A stretch of DNA of 57,159 bases. Origin: an uncultured Bacteroidia bacterium (GTDB taxonomy: Bacteria; Bacteroidota; Bacteroidia; Bacteroidales; Prolixibacteraceae). The notes under the pieces were generated by a model. It saw only the letters and a program-made list of their open reading frames with translations, made no database searches and was not told where the DNA came from. The translations under genes and the position numbers were made by a program. The stretch is taken from assembly GCA_903927965.1 (NCBI GenBank), contig CAIYPA010000029.1, forward strand, positions 1 to 57,159. Reading direction: 5' to 3'. Each line of letters begins with the position of its first letter. Position 1 is the first letter of the stretch. Positions 25,916 to 34,029 of this stretch are shown here, piece by piece.

Positions 25916-26962
25916 CTAAATTTTTGCGCCAAAATACTTCTTCTTGAACCAAAGTGCAACATTGACCAATAAAATCAACACCGGCACTTCGATCAATGGC
26001 CCGATCACCGTTGCAAATGCCTCCTGTGAATTGATCGTGAATACCGAAATGGCAACCGCAATTGCCAATTCAAAATCGTTACTTCCAGCAGTTAAGGCCA
26101 TTGTAGTCGATTTTTCGTAGTTGGAACCCATCCATTTGGCGATAAAGAAAGTCGTGAAAAACATAAAAACAAAATAGATGGTGTAAGGAACTGCGACACG
26201 AAGAACATCCAAAGGCAATTCAATGATCTTCTCACCTTTAAGCGAAAACATCACAAATATTGTAAACAACAATGCGATAGGCGTTAACCATGAAACTTTG
26301 GGTATGAACTTTTGAAAATACCAATTATCGCTCATTACCTTTCGCAAAATCAGGCTCGAAACCAAACCTGCAGCAAACGGGATTCCCAGATAGATCAGAA
26401 CAGTCACAGCAATTTCGGCAATCGAAATGTTTACAATTGCACCCTTGAACCCAAACAATGGAGGCAGAAAAGTAATAAAGACATAGGCATAAACCGAATA
26501 AAGGAATACCTGAAATATCGCATTAAATGCAACAAGGCCTGCAGCCAATTCGGTATCCCCCTTTGCAAGGTCGTTCCAGACCAAAACCATAGCAATACAA
26601 CGCGCTAAACCAACGAGGATTACACCCACCATCAGTCCGGGCTGGTTGTGGAGAAAAAGTATCGCCAGAAAGAACATGACCAATGGGCCAACGATCCAAT
26701 TTTGGGTAAGCGATAAACTGAGCAGCTTTAAATTCTTAAAAACCAGTGGCAGTTTTTCGTATTTTACTTTGGCCAAGGGGGGATACATCATCAGGACAAG
26801 GCCGATTGCAATCGGAATGTTCGTTGTGCCGGAGCTTAACGAATTCCAGAATCCTGATATACCCGGGCTAAAATAGCCGATCAGAACACCCAGAAACATG
26901 ACAAGAAAAATCCAAAGGGTAAGGTAACGGTCAAAAAATGACAATTGCTTGATTGTGCTCAT
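25916..26962 (-). CDS. acr3: ACR3-family arsenite efflux transporter
   Basis: The 348-residue protein has ten predicted membrane helices. Family signatures are [13 protein letters not shown] in the second helix region, [35 protein letters not shown] with the functionally required Cys, and [23 protein letters not shown]-like residues near the end. It exports arsenite, and possibly antimonite, using the proton gradient. It follows arsM, with a short TTGAAGAT repeat tract in the 108-bp gap, and precedes the rhodanese. Expression should depend on the ArsR at 28333-28668. Confidence 0.95.
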   Translation of the reverse strand: MSTIKQLSFFDRYLTLWIFLVMFLGVLIGYFSPGISGFWNSLSSGTTNIPIAIGLVLMMYPPLAKVKYEKLPLVFKNLKLLSLSLTQNWIVGPLVMFFLAILFLHNQPGLMVGVILVGLARCIAMVLVWNDLAKGDTELAAGLVAFNAIFQVFLYSVYAYVFITFLPPLFGFKGAIVNISIAEIAVTVLIYLGIPFAAGLVSSLILRKVMSDNWYFQKFIPKVSWLTPIALLFTIFVMFSLKGEKIIELPLDVLRVAVPYTIYFVFMFFTTFFIAKWMGSNYEKSTTMALTAGSNDFELAIAVAISVFTINSQEAFATVIGPLIEVPVLILLVNVALWFKKKYFGAKI

Positions 26963-26971
26963 AATAATAAT

Positions 26972-27003
26972 TTGAAAATTTGAAGATTTGAAGATTTGGA
27001 AAT
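26972..27003. repeat. 8-bp tandem repeat (TTGAAGAT)
   Basis: Four head-to-tail units, TTGAAAAT, TTGAAGAT, TTGAAGAT and TTGGAAAT, lie between arsM and acr3. A related, partly inverted version lies at 33183-33293 in the other arsenic operon. Confidence 0.65.
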
Positions 27004-27070
27004 GAATAAAGATATCATGGAAAATAGCATTTGCTACCTACCTTACTTCATCCAGATTATTGAATTCTAA

Positions 27071-27877
27071 CTACTTATATCCAGAAACGGTTATACTGAA
27101 AAGCCCTAAATCACTATTTTGAAATTCAGAGATTTCCTCTGTTGATAAATAATTCTCAAGAACTTTTGCCGGAATGGGAATTGCCCTCAATTTGTGAACA
27201 GACACATTTTTAAATCCCTGCATTTCAATTATTTCCATATATTTCTCTTTTTCAATGGCACCAGCAACACAACCGGCATACATTTCGGCATCTTTGCGGA
27301 GCTTTTCAGGAAGTACCCCTTTGATCACGACGTCCGAAACACAAAAATGGCCACCAGGTTTCAAAACCCTCATAATCTCGGAAAAGGCTTTGTTCTTGTC
27401 TGGAACCAAATTTAATACGCAATTTGAAACTACCACATCAAAGGAATTATCCGGCAATGCCATTTCCTCGATGTCGCCTTGAACAAATTCAACATTGCTG
27501 TATCCCAGTTTCTGATTGTTTTGGTTTGCCTTGACAATCATGGACTCGGTGAAGTCCAGGCCAGTAACTTTACCGCTTTCTCCAACAATGGACCTGGCAA
27601 CAAAACAATCATTTCCGGCACCGCTTCCCAGATCGAGGACATGGTCACCAAGTTTTAGTTCGGCAAATTGAGTAGGAATCCCACATCCTAAGCCAAGGTC
27701 GGCATCCGCTTGATGACCTTTGATATTCTTGTATTCGTCGCCAATCATGCTAACTTCCAATTCTCCACAACAACTTGAAGAAGGTCCGCAACAACTTGAT
27801 TGATTGACCAATAAACTTTTCTTTGCGATTTCGCCGTACTTTTCTTTAACAACAAGTTTTAAATCATTTGCATTCAT
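27071..27877 (-). CDS. arsM: Arsenite S-adenosylmethionine methyltransferase
   Basis: The 268-residue protein has a Cys-rich N-terminus (SSCCGPSSSCCGELEVSMIG) and the Rossmann SAM motif VLDLGSGAGNDCFVA. Further conserved cysteines lie in LGLGCGIPTQ, VSNCVLNLVPDK and MYAGCVAGAIEKEKY, as expected for As(III) binding. It methylates arsenite to mono-, di- and trimethylated forms. It overlaps arsC by 4 bp (ATGA), so the two are translated together. The length is typical of bacterial ArsM. Confidence 0.95.
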   Translation of the reverse strand: MNANDLKLVVKEKYGEIAKKSLLVNQSSCCGPSSSCCGELEVSMIGDEYKNIKGHQADADLGLGCGIPTQFAELKLGDHVLDLGSGAGNDCFVARSIVGESGKVTGLDFTESMIVKANQNNQKLGYSNVEFVQGDIEEMALPDNSFDVVVSNCVLNLVPDKNKAFSEIMRVLKPGGHFCVSDVVIKGVLPEKLRKDAEMYAGCVAGAIEKEKYMEIIEMQGFKNVSVHKLRAIPIPAKVLENYLSTEEISEFQNSDLGLFSITVSGYK

Positions 27878-28299
27878 AACTGCGGTTTTATTTGTTCTAC
27901 ATATAATTTCCAGAAACCTTTTTTGATCTCTTCCCTGACACGGAGAAATTCGCTCCAGATAAATTCATCTGTTCCTACTGCATGTGACGGATCATCAAAA
28001 CCAATATGCAGCCTATGTTTTACTTTTCCGATAAATGCAGGGCAGTTTTCGTTCGCTCCGCCACAAACAGTAATCACGTAGTCCCATTCTTCACCCAAGT
28101 ATAAATCAACAGAATCGGAAGTGTGGTGGCTGATGTCGATACCGATTTCTTTCATCGCAGCAACTGCCTTTGTGTTCAATTTGCCTGAAGCTTCGGTCCC
28201 AGCAGAACAAACCGTAATGCTTGGATCGAACGATTGTAAAAACCCATGTGCCATCTGACTGCGGCAACTGTTTCCTGTACACAGAATTAAGACTTTCAT
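27874..28299 (-). CDS. arsC: Thioredoxin-coupled arsenate reductase (LMW phosphatase type)
   Basis: The 141-residue protein has the N-terminal P-loop CTGNSCRSQMAHG (Cys-x5-Arg) and a second cysteine pair in VITVCGGANENCPAF with the C-x6-C spacing of thioredoxin-linked ArsC. The HHTSDSVDLYL and DDPSHAVG stretches are also family features. It reduces arsenate to arsenite for export by Acr3 or methylation by ArsM. It follows arsR by 33 bp. Confidence 0.95.
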   Translation of the reverse strand: MKVLILCTGNSCRSQMAHGFLQSFDPSITVCSAGTEASGKLNTKAVAAMKEIGIDISHHTSDSVDLYLGEEWDYVITVCGGANENCPAFIGKVKHRLHIGFDDPSHAVGTDEFIWSEFLRVREEIKKGFWKLYVEQIKPQL

Positions 28300-28332
28300 A
28301 TTGTGACTCTTTTATAAGTTGTTAATATTTAA

Positions 28333-28668
28333 TTATTTGCATTGAATATTCTCAAGTAATTGCATTTCATCCAAAAAATCCCCAAGGATTTTCTTCATCT
28401 CTTCTATTTTATTCAAATCGAGACAATAGTTCATTTTTACACCAGAGACATGCCCGTGAATCAATCCTGCATCTTTTAACTCTTTAAGATGCTGATTGAC
28501 AGTCGTCCTGCTCAAAGGCAGTTCTTCCGAAATGTCACCGGATATGCAAGTCTTTGTTTTGGCCAAAAAATCAAGGATTTGCAACCTTGCAGGGTGGGCA
28601 AGTGCCTTGAATAAATTGGCCCTGACCTGAAACACTTCATCAAAAAGTTCTGTTTTTGAAACAACCAT
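28333..28668 (-). CDS. arsR: ArsR-family repressor of the arsC-arsM-acr3 operon
   Basis: The 111-residue winged-helix protein has NLFKALAHPARLQILDFLAK and then the recognition helix LPLSRTTVNQHLKELKDAGLIHGHVSGVKMNYCLD. Metal-binding cysteines are not in the classical CVCDLC form. Candidates are Cys in KTCISGD, Cys in NYCLDL and the C-terminal Cys (IQCK), so As(III) may be sensed by a different site. The gene lies first in the unit, behind a 16-bp inverted repeat that contains the -7 element. Confidence 0.9.
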   Translation of the reverse strand: MVVSKTELFDEVFQVRANLFKALAHPARLQILDFLAKTKTCISGDISEELPLSRTTVNQHLKELKDAGLIHGHVSGVKMNYCLDLNKIEEMKKILGDFLDEMQLLENIQCK

Positions 28669-28686
28669 TTCTTCTATTTTTATTTA

Positions 28687-28732
28687 TGACGCAAATATAC
28701 GTCAAATTTCAATATAACGTATATTTACGTCA
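28687..28732 (-). promoter_or_regulatory. ArsR operator and promoter
   Basis: The arms TGACGCAAATATACGT (28687-28702) and ACGTATATTTACGTCA (28717-28732) are inverted repeats with one mismatch and a 14-bp spacer. On the minus strand the proximal arm contains TATATTTG (28699-28692), a perfect -7 element. Repressor bound here would block the polymerase. Confidence 0.75.
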
Positions 28733-28789
28733 GATAATTTTTAAAAAATCTAATATTTTTTTAATGTAATACTAATCAATGAATTGCAT

Positions 28790-29563
28790 TTATGGCCTGA
28801 TCTTTTCAAACAACCCCATCAATTTGGTCTGAAAAATTTCGGTAATCTGTGCCTGATGTTCGCCAATTGGTTTTACCGGGATCAAATCCATCACTTTTTC
28901 GGGAGAAAGCCTTGAATTGAACATTAGGTCAACTGCAGCAACCAATGTTTGGTGAACAGAGGCTTTGCTTTCTTCTTCATTTAATCCCAATTGAAGACCA
29001 ATCTTGCAGAGTTCGTCCCATTGGAACCAGAAATAGGTTGGAAGCATTGCCGAAAGCAGCGCATATGCCTCTAACTTAGTTTCTACTACTTCCAATATAT
29101 TTCCAAATATTTCAAATATTTCCATTACTTCACTCTTCGAGTTCAAATCAAATCCTCCTGAAAAAGCCACCGGATTGTAACCCTCATTGATGTAAGATGT
29201 TGCATTTGGAATCATCCGGACAATATTTTGGATTTGCAATTTTGATCCGATCTTTTCAATGGTGATCTTTGCCGCAAGGGAAATTACCACGGTATCTTTA
29301 GTAACCACAGCGGCTACTTTGCCAAGTGTTTCCATGATCATAGGCGGATGAAGGGCAATAAAGACAATCGGTTGATTGGCTGCCAGTTCGACAGTTTGAG
29401 CAATTTCGATCTGAGGAAATTGCTGTTTTAAGTCGTTTATAACATCGGCATTTGTGTCGAAAACGACTATCGATTGAAATTCAACATTCTTGTTGGCAAA
29501 TGCCTGAAGAAAAATTTTGGTGATGCGGCCACCACCAATAAACCCCAAAGATTTTGTTTTCAT
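28790..29563 (-). CDS. ProC/F420-dependent-like NAD(P) oxidoreductase
   Basis: The 257-residue protein has a Rossmann start (SLGFIGGGRITKIFLQAFANK) and VFIALHPPMIMETL. It also has the P5CR-like IVRMIPNATSYINEGYNPVAF and a C-terminal dimerisation domain. It resembles pyrroline-5-carboxylate reductase but lacks the strict C-terminal ProC motif. It may be a distant paralogue acting on another imine or on F420. It is the last gene of the upstream arsenic-type unit, 51 bp after the thioredoxin. A metabolic link to metals is not evident. Confidence 0.7.
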   Translation of the reverse strand: MKTKSLGFIGGGRITKIFLQAFANKNVEFQSIVVFDTNADVINDLKQQFPQIEIAQTVELAANQPIVFIALHPPMIMETLGKVAAVVTKDTVVISLAAKITIEKIGSKLQIQNIVRMIPNATSYINEGYNPVAFSGGFDLNSKSEVMEIFEIFGNILEVVETKLEAYALLSAMLPTYFWFQWDELCKIGLQLGLNEEESKASVHQTLVAAVDLMFNSRLSPEKVMDLIPVKPIGEHQAQITEIFQTKLMGLFEKIRP

Positions 29564-29614
29564 AATCGTATGGTTGATAAGTAAATAAATGATTTTTAAT
29601 CGTTGATACTGAAT

Positions 29615-30037
29615 TTATTTAACCCCTTCTGATTTCAACACCTTGATCAATTCTTCTTCAGGGAAAAAACCTACGTGCCTTGAAAATTCCTTCCCGTTTT
29701 CATCCAAAAACACCTGGGTTGGAATCGCTTCAATACCAAATTGTTGTCCAAACGGCTTTCCTTCTGGTGACCAGACATCGTGGAAAACCACTTTTACTTG
29801 AGTTCCATATTTCTTTTCGATAGATTTCATGACCCCTTGCATTTTCTGACAAGGAATGCAACGAACCGAACCAAGCTCTATAAATGTCACTTTGTACTTT
29901 GCTATGCTCTTTTTTTGAATTTCTAGCCTTGACTCCTGAGCTTTGCTGTTTGATACGATAGTGATGAAAAAAATTATCGCAACTAAAATTGTTTTTAAAC
30001 TATTAATTATCATAGATATAAGTTTAGATGATTCCAT
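29615..30037 (-). CDS. Membrane-anchored thioredoxin-like protein
   Basis: The protein has an N-terminal signal/anchor (LISMIINSLKTILVAIIFFITIVSNSKA). The thioredoxin fold follows, with the redox site GSVRCIPCQKMQGVMKSIEK, HDVWSPEGKPFGQQFGIEAIPTQVFLDENG (cis-Pro) and VGFFPEEELIKVLK. It is probably an exported disulfide reductase. The ATG at 30037 is chosen over one at 30109, because the longer version would put a polar stretch before the signal peptide and overlap the CDF gene by 86 bp. With this start it still overlaps that gene by 14 bp, which shows they are one operon. Confidence 0.8.
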   Translation of the reverse strand: MESSKLISMIINSLKTILVAIIFFITIVSNSKAQESRLEIQKKSIAKYKVTFIELGSVRCIPCQKMQGVMKSIEKKYGTQVKVVFHDVWSPEGKPFGQQFGIEAIPTQVFLDENGKEFSRHVGFFPEEELIKVLKSEGVK

Positions 30038-30957
30038 AATTTGAATTGGCATCGGCACAATTTTCATCCTCAGTTTCAAATTCAAGTGTAGTATGCTCAA
30101 TATTGACATGTTCCAACCGATGCCTGATCTTGTATTTAATCTGGTTTTGTTCCTCCATACAGATGTTTGGTGAAATAACTACATGTGCGGTCATGGCATT
30201 CTGAGAAGTACTGATAGCCCAAATGTGCAAGTGGTGAACATCAATGACATCCTTTACCTCCCTGATTTCTGAAAGTACATCCTTGATATTGATGCTTTTC
30301 GGTACGCCGTCCAGCGTAAGGTAAAGACTATCCCTAAACAGGGTCCATGTTGAGTAGAAAATTGCCAATACAATTACCAGGCTCATTACCAGATCAAGCC
30401 AGTAAAGGCGGAAAAAGAAAATCAACATTCCTGAAATCACCACGCCAAGCGAAACAGCCGCATCTGCCAACAAATGCAGGTAAGCACCCTTTACATTCAG
30501 GTCGCGATCTTTGTCCTTAAAAAAAGAGGAATGCTGAGACTGCATTGATTACAATTCCGATTCCGGCAACAATTGAGATGGGAATCCCTTCCACAACCAC
30601 AGGATTGTGCAACCGGTTAAGACTTTCCCAGGTTATTCCACCAATCACCACAAAGAGGACCACCGAGTTGATCAGTGATATCAGAATGGTTGATTTGCGA
30701 AAGCCATACGTAAATTTATCGCTTGATTTTACTTTGGTCAGGCGAAAGCCTAGCAGGGCCAGGGCAAGCGAAGCTACATCCGTCAGGTTATGGCCTGCAT
30801 CCGAAATCAACGCCAATGAATCATAATGCAACCCGGCACCAAACTCAACAACCACATACAACAGGTTGAATATGATCCCAATGATAAAAGCTTTGTTTAA
30901 ATTTGAACGATTGTCTGTGTGGTGATGTTCTCCCATGTTTATATTTATATTAACCAA
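30024..30957 (-). pseudogene. CDF (cation diffusion facilitator) transporter, frame-broken
   Basis: Two overlapping frames code one protein. 30957-30517 gives the N-terminal half, from GEHHHTDNRSNLNKAF to NAVSAFLFF, with the metal-binding DSLALISDAGHNLTDV. A second frame to 30024 gives FFKDKDRDLNVKGAYLHLLADAAVSLGVV (second HxxxD site) and the soluble C-terminal domain. The break is at seven T's (minus strand) after CTC. Removing one T restores LFFKDKDRDLN without loss. The protein would export Zn, Co, Cd or similar cations. It may be a sequencing error, a slippage-switched gene or +1 recoding. Confidence 0.85.
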
Positions 30958-30980
30958 TCAGCGTTTTTCAGCTAACCCAT

Positions 30981-32003
30981 TTAAAAGATAAAATTGAACA
31001 AGTACCCCACAATCATGATCCCGAAACCCACAATTCCGATAAAAGTAAAGATCAACGGAAGTTTCAATACCTTTCTCAGGATCACCATTTCAGGCAACGA
31101 AAGACCAATTACCGACATCATAAAGGCAAGGGCAGTACCCAGCGAGGCACCTTTCTCGATCAGAACCGAAACGATCGGGACAATCCCGGCAGCATTGGAA
31201 TACAACGGAATACCGATTAGGATCGAAAGCGGTATGGAATACCATGCAGATTTCCCCATTAAGGATGCCATAAATTCTTCAGGAACATATCCATGTGCCC
31301 CGGCACCAACCAGGATTCCCAAAGCCACATAGATCCAGACTTTACCAACAATCTCTTTCACAGCATCATATCCAAGACTGATCCGTTTAGAAAAATCTGG
31401 CTTTTCTTCTGTTGATCCACTATTACCCATATGGGATTCATAGACCCACGGTTCGACCCATTTTTCAAGTTTCAACAATCCGATCATCCATCCAGACAGG
31501 ATTGCAATGGCCAATCCTGTCCCTATATAAATTGCAGCAACTTTCCACCCAAACATCCCATACAAAAGAATGATCGCCACTTCATTGATCATCGGGGCTG
31601 CGATCAGGAATGAAAAAGTTACCCCAAGTGGCACTCCCGATTCCACAAACCCCAAAAACAATGGGATGGCCGAACAGGAGCAAAATGGGGTGACAATTCC
31701 CAAGGTTGCAGCCATAACATTTCCTGTAAACGTTTTCTTCCCTTCCAAGGCTTTTCTGGTCCGCTCAGGAGTGAAATAGGTACGGATAATTCCAACAAAG
31801 AAAATAATCAAAGTCAGAAGAAGCATTACCTTGGGGAACTCGAAAACAAAGAACCGAAGGGCTTCCGCAAAATGGGAACCTTTCGTCAATCCCATAACAT
31901 GATCGATGAACCAATCTGACATTGGCGCAAGGTTTTTGTAAAACAGAAACCAAACAGGCACAATGCAGATAGGTAACCAGATCGAATTCTTTAAACTTTT
32001 CAT
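30981..32003 (-). CDS. DUF318-type permease, ArsP-like
   Basis: The protein of 340 residues has about eight to ten helices. Its hallmark is TPFCSCSAIPLFLGFVESGVPLGV, the Cys-Ser-Cys motif typical of ArsP/DUF318 permeases, followed by FLIAAPMINEVAIILLYGMFGW. A second half begins at GYDAVKEIVGKVWIYVALGILVG and has LYSNAAGIVPIVSVLIEKGASLGTALAFMM. ArsP exports trivalent organoarsenicals such as MAs(III), and this is the likely role here given its neighbours. The ATG at 32003 is preferred over an upstream TTG (32033). Confidence 0.85.
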   Translation of the reverse strand: MKSLKNSIWLPICIVPVWFLFYKNLAPMSDWFIDHVMGLTKGSHFAEALRFFVFEFPKVMLLLTLIIFFVGIIRTYFTPERTRKALEGKKTFTGNVMAATLGIVTPFCSCSAIPLFLGFVESGVPLGVTFSFLIAAPMINEVAIILLYGMFGWKVAAIYIGTGLAIAILSGWMIGLLKLEKWVEPWVYESHMGNSGSTEEKPDFSKRISLGYDAVKEIVGKVWIYVALGILVGAGAHGYVPEEFMASLMGKSAWYSIPLSILIGIPLYSNAAGIVPIVSVLIEKGASLGTALAFMMSVIGLSLPEMVILRKVLKLPLIFTFIGIVGFGIMIVGYLFNFIF

Positions 32004-32055
32004 TTCCAATGTGTCAAGTAGTTCGCAATTCAACGAACAAGTATTTCAAATTTTT

Positions 32056-32754
32056 TTAACCGAAAACGATGAATGAGTAATATGTTCCAACCAGAATAAA
32101 GAGCACGGCAATCACGTGACGGAACCAGAGTTCAAAAATCTTTATTTTATTGTATATCAACCCAATAGAACCAACTGAAAAGGCAAGTATCCACGCAAAG
32201 AAAATCACGGGTATCCCAGTTGCAAGTGCAAAAACCATTGGAAGATACAAGCCGGACACAGATGAAACTGTCATCGGAATAAGCATCCCAAAATACAATA
32301 CACCACTGTAAGGACAAAAGGCCAAAGCGAAAACCATTCCAAGCAAAATGGCATCAAGATAGCCCCAATGAGTTTTGGACTCCATTTTCGAAGTCAGTCC
32401 ACTCATTCCGGGAAAATTTATTTTAATCACATCCAGCATAAACAATCCAATAATGATCAGTAATGGACCCAATAATTTTTGTCCGTAAATCTGGAAAAAC
32501 CCAGAGAACTTAAATTGATCGGCCCCAAAATAGATGATTAATGCAATGATAGTATATGAAATAGCACGGCCCAGAGTATAAAGCAATCCATTCACAAAAA
32601 CCCGGTTCCGGTTTTCGATATTTTTGCTGATAAAACCTACCGCCGTGATGTTTGTCGCCAAAGGGCAGGGACTAATAGCTGTCATTAAGCCGAGCAAAAA
32701 AGCCGAAAGCCAGGGAATCGTGCTGTTTTCGAGAAGATTCGTCAGGAACTCCAT
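32056..32754 (-). CDS. ArsG-family/CcdA-like permease
   Basis: The 232-residue protein has six helices of the CcdA/DsbD type, with paired Cys-Pro motifs in TAISPCPLATNITAVGFIS and FALAFCPYSGVLYFGMLIP. Proteins of this type with an ArsF-like partner next to them are named ArsG family, after an efflux permease for aromatic aminobenzyl-arsenicals. The downstream DUF318 permease and upstream CxxC proteins make a redox/efflux unit. An alternative is electron transfer across the membrane, as in CcdA. Confidence 0.8.
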   Translation of the reverse strand: MEFLTNLLENSTIPWLSAFLLGLMTAISPCPLATNITAVGFISKNIENRNRVFVNGLLYTLGRAISYTIIALIIYFGADQFKFSGFFQIYGQKLLGPLLIIIGLFMLDVIKINFPGMSGLTSKMESKTHWGYLDAILLGMVFALAFCPYSGVLYFGMLIPMTVSSVSGLYLPMVFALATGIPVIFFAWILAFSVGSIGLIYNKIKIFELWFRHVIAVLFILVGTYYSFIVFG

Positions 32755-32760
32755 TGAAAA

Positions 32761-33168
32761 CTATTTTAATAGTCCATCAACTTTTGTCTTGATGATGGAT
32801 TTAAACTTTTCAGGATTATTCACCGCATATAGAAAACCCTCGTTTGTAATGTTGATTTTTGAATCGCCTTTAACAATCAAGAGGGTCTGACTAGAAATCT
32901 TAAGCTTTTCAACCAAAGTTTTATTTTTCTCATCTTCAAGGTTAATGGCTTGAAATTTCACTTTCCCACCGTAAAGCACTTCCAAATCTTTTTTGGCCTC
33001 TGCCTCGACAGTTTTACAAGTAACACAACGTACTGTCATGTGAAAATAGTAGGCTTCAACCTTTCCGGAAACTGAACCCGCCGATTCTTTTTGGGCTGTT
33101 TGTGCATGAACTGAAAAGCAGTTCACCAAAACAATCAAAAAACCAAACAATATTGACCTTCTTATCAT
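32761..33168 (-). CDS. ArsF-family thioredoxin-like protein
   Basis: The 135-residue exported protein has a signal peptide ending FSVHAQ. A thioredoxin-like domain follows, with the CxxC site HMTVRCVTCKTVEAEAKKDL and then FQAINLEDEKNKTLVEKLKI, SQTLLIVKG and a C-terminal helix. Proteins named ArsF are a subunit of a nitroreductase for aromatic arsenicals, but that label is broad, and this protein may simply pass electrons to the CcdA-like permease directly downstream (6 bp gap). Confidence 0.75.
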   Translation of the reverse strand: MIRRSILFGFLIVLVNCFSVHAQTAQKESAGSVSGKVEAYYFHMTVRCVTCKTVEAEAKKDLEVLYGGKVKFQAINLEDEKNKTLVEKLKISSQTLLIVKGDSKINITNEGFLYAVNNPEKFKSIIKTKVDGLLK

Positions 33169-33182
33169 GATTTATAATTTAA

Positions 33183-33293
33183 TTGATTTGAAAATTGGCG
33201 AATTTGAAGATTAGTCAATTTGAAGATTTGAAAATGTAAAAATATGTCCATGGCAATCTTCAAATTTTCAAATTATCAAATTTTCAAATTGTT
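33183..33293. repeat. AT-rich quasi-palindromic repeat
   Basis: Units of AATTTGAAGATTTGAAAAT on one side face AATCTTCAAATTTTCAAATT on the other, so the 110-bp gap between the small thioredoxin gene and arsF can form a long imperfect hairpin. It may affect read-through within the operon. Confidence 0.6.
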
Positions 33294-33523
33294 TTTGTCA
33301 AGATTTGTTTGATCTCGTCAGTGGAAGGAATACGCCCCTTGATTTCAACTTTGCCATCAACAACAAGTGCCGGGGTGGTCATTACCCCCAGTTTCATGAT
33401 TTCAAGGAAGTCTTCCACCTTGGTAATGGTAGCGTCGATCCCGTTTTGCTGTACTACCTCGCGGGTCAATTTTTCAAGTGTCTTACACTTGGCACAACCC
33501 GAACCTAAAATCTTGATTTCCAT
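33284..33523 (-). CDS. Small CxxC thioredoxin (TM0996/MTH895-like)
   Basis: The 79-residue protein has GSGCAKCKTLEKLTREVV (CAKC active site) and the cis-Pro segment VMTTPALVVDGKVEIKGRIP, typical of the small redox-active disulfide protein 2 group. It is cytoplasmic, with no signal. It is the first gene after arsR2 (10 bp gap) and probably belongs with the ArsF/ArsG proteins. It could serve as an electron donor or metal chaperone. Confidence 0.85.
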   Translation of the reverse strand: MEIKILGSGCAKCKTLEKLTREVVQQNGIDATITKVEDFLEIMKLGVMTTPALVVDGKVEIKGRIPSTDEIKQILTKTI

Positions 33524-33533
33524 AATAATATAG

Positions 33534-33866
33534 TTATTTGCATTTTATGATTGGTCCTTCAACATCCATTTTAAGAAACTTCCTGAACAAGTCCTGCGCT
33601 TCCTTCCAATTTTCAAAATTGATGCAATATTTGATCCGTGGTGCCTCAATTTCGCCTTGTATGAGTCCGGCATCTTTTAATTCCTTTAAATGTTGGGAAA
33701 GGGTCGACTTGACGATCGGAAGGACTTCGGTCAGGTCGCCACTATAGCAACATGACTGTTTCGACAGTAATTCAAGCACATACATGCGAATAGGATGCCC
33801 CATTGCCTTGGCATACCTCGCAATTTTAACGTGTTCTTCGGTGATACTATTTTGAGTTGATTCCAT
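33534..33866 (-). CDS. ArsR-family repressor of the thioredoxin-permease unit
   Basis: The 110-residue winged-helix protein has YAKAMGHPIRMYVLELLSKQSCCYSGDLTEVLPIVKSTLSQHLKELKDAGLIQGE. A Cys pair (SCCYSGD) precedes the HTH, a Cys lies in KYCINF, and another is in the C-terminal IIKCK. These may form an As(III)- or thiol-reactive site like that of the other ArsR here. The start is the ATG at 33866. An upstream TTG (33887) would put the operator inside the coding region and is rejected. Confidence 0.88.
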   Translation of the reverse strand: MESTQNSITEEHVKIARYAKAMGHPIRMYVLELLSKQSCCYSGDLTEVLPIVKSTLSQHLKELKDAGLIQGEIEAPRIKYCINFENWKEAQDLFRKFLKMDVEGPIIKCK

Positions 33867-33867
33867 T

Positions 33868-33892
33868 GTTCGTAATATTGCGAACAAAGGTA
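33868..33892 (-). promoter_or_regulatory. Promoter and operator of the second arsR unit
   Basis: The near-perfect palindrome GTTCGTAATATTGCGAAC (33868-33885) lies immediately before the ATG. It abuts a perfect -7 element TACCTTTG on the minus strand (33892-33885). The arrangement places the operator over the transcription start, which fits autorepression. Confidence 0.75.
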
Positions 33893-34029
33893 GGATATTT
33901 TCGGTAAAAAAAAATGAAGTACTCTTTTTTGTAAGTGGCCGGTTAAAGCTTGTGACTGATTTTTATATTTTTAGTTCTCAATTCTTGCATTTTTTCATTC
34001 TTTAATTCCTTCATTATTTCATTCCTTCA

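Noticed and set aside
30517-30545. Programmed frameshift as the main explanation for the split CDF gene
   Set aside because: A 7-T run is a common indel site, and CDF genes are not known for recoding. It is kept only as an alternative.
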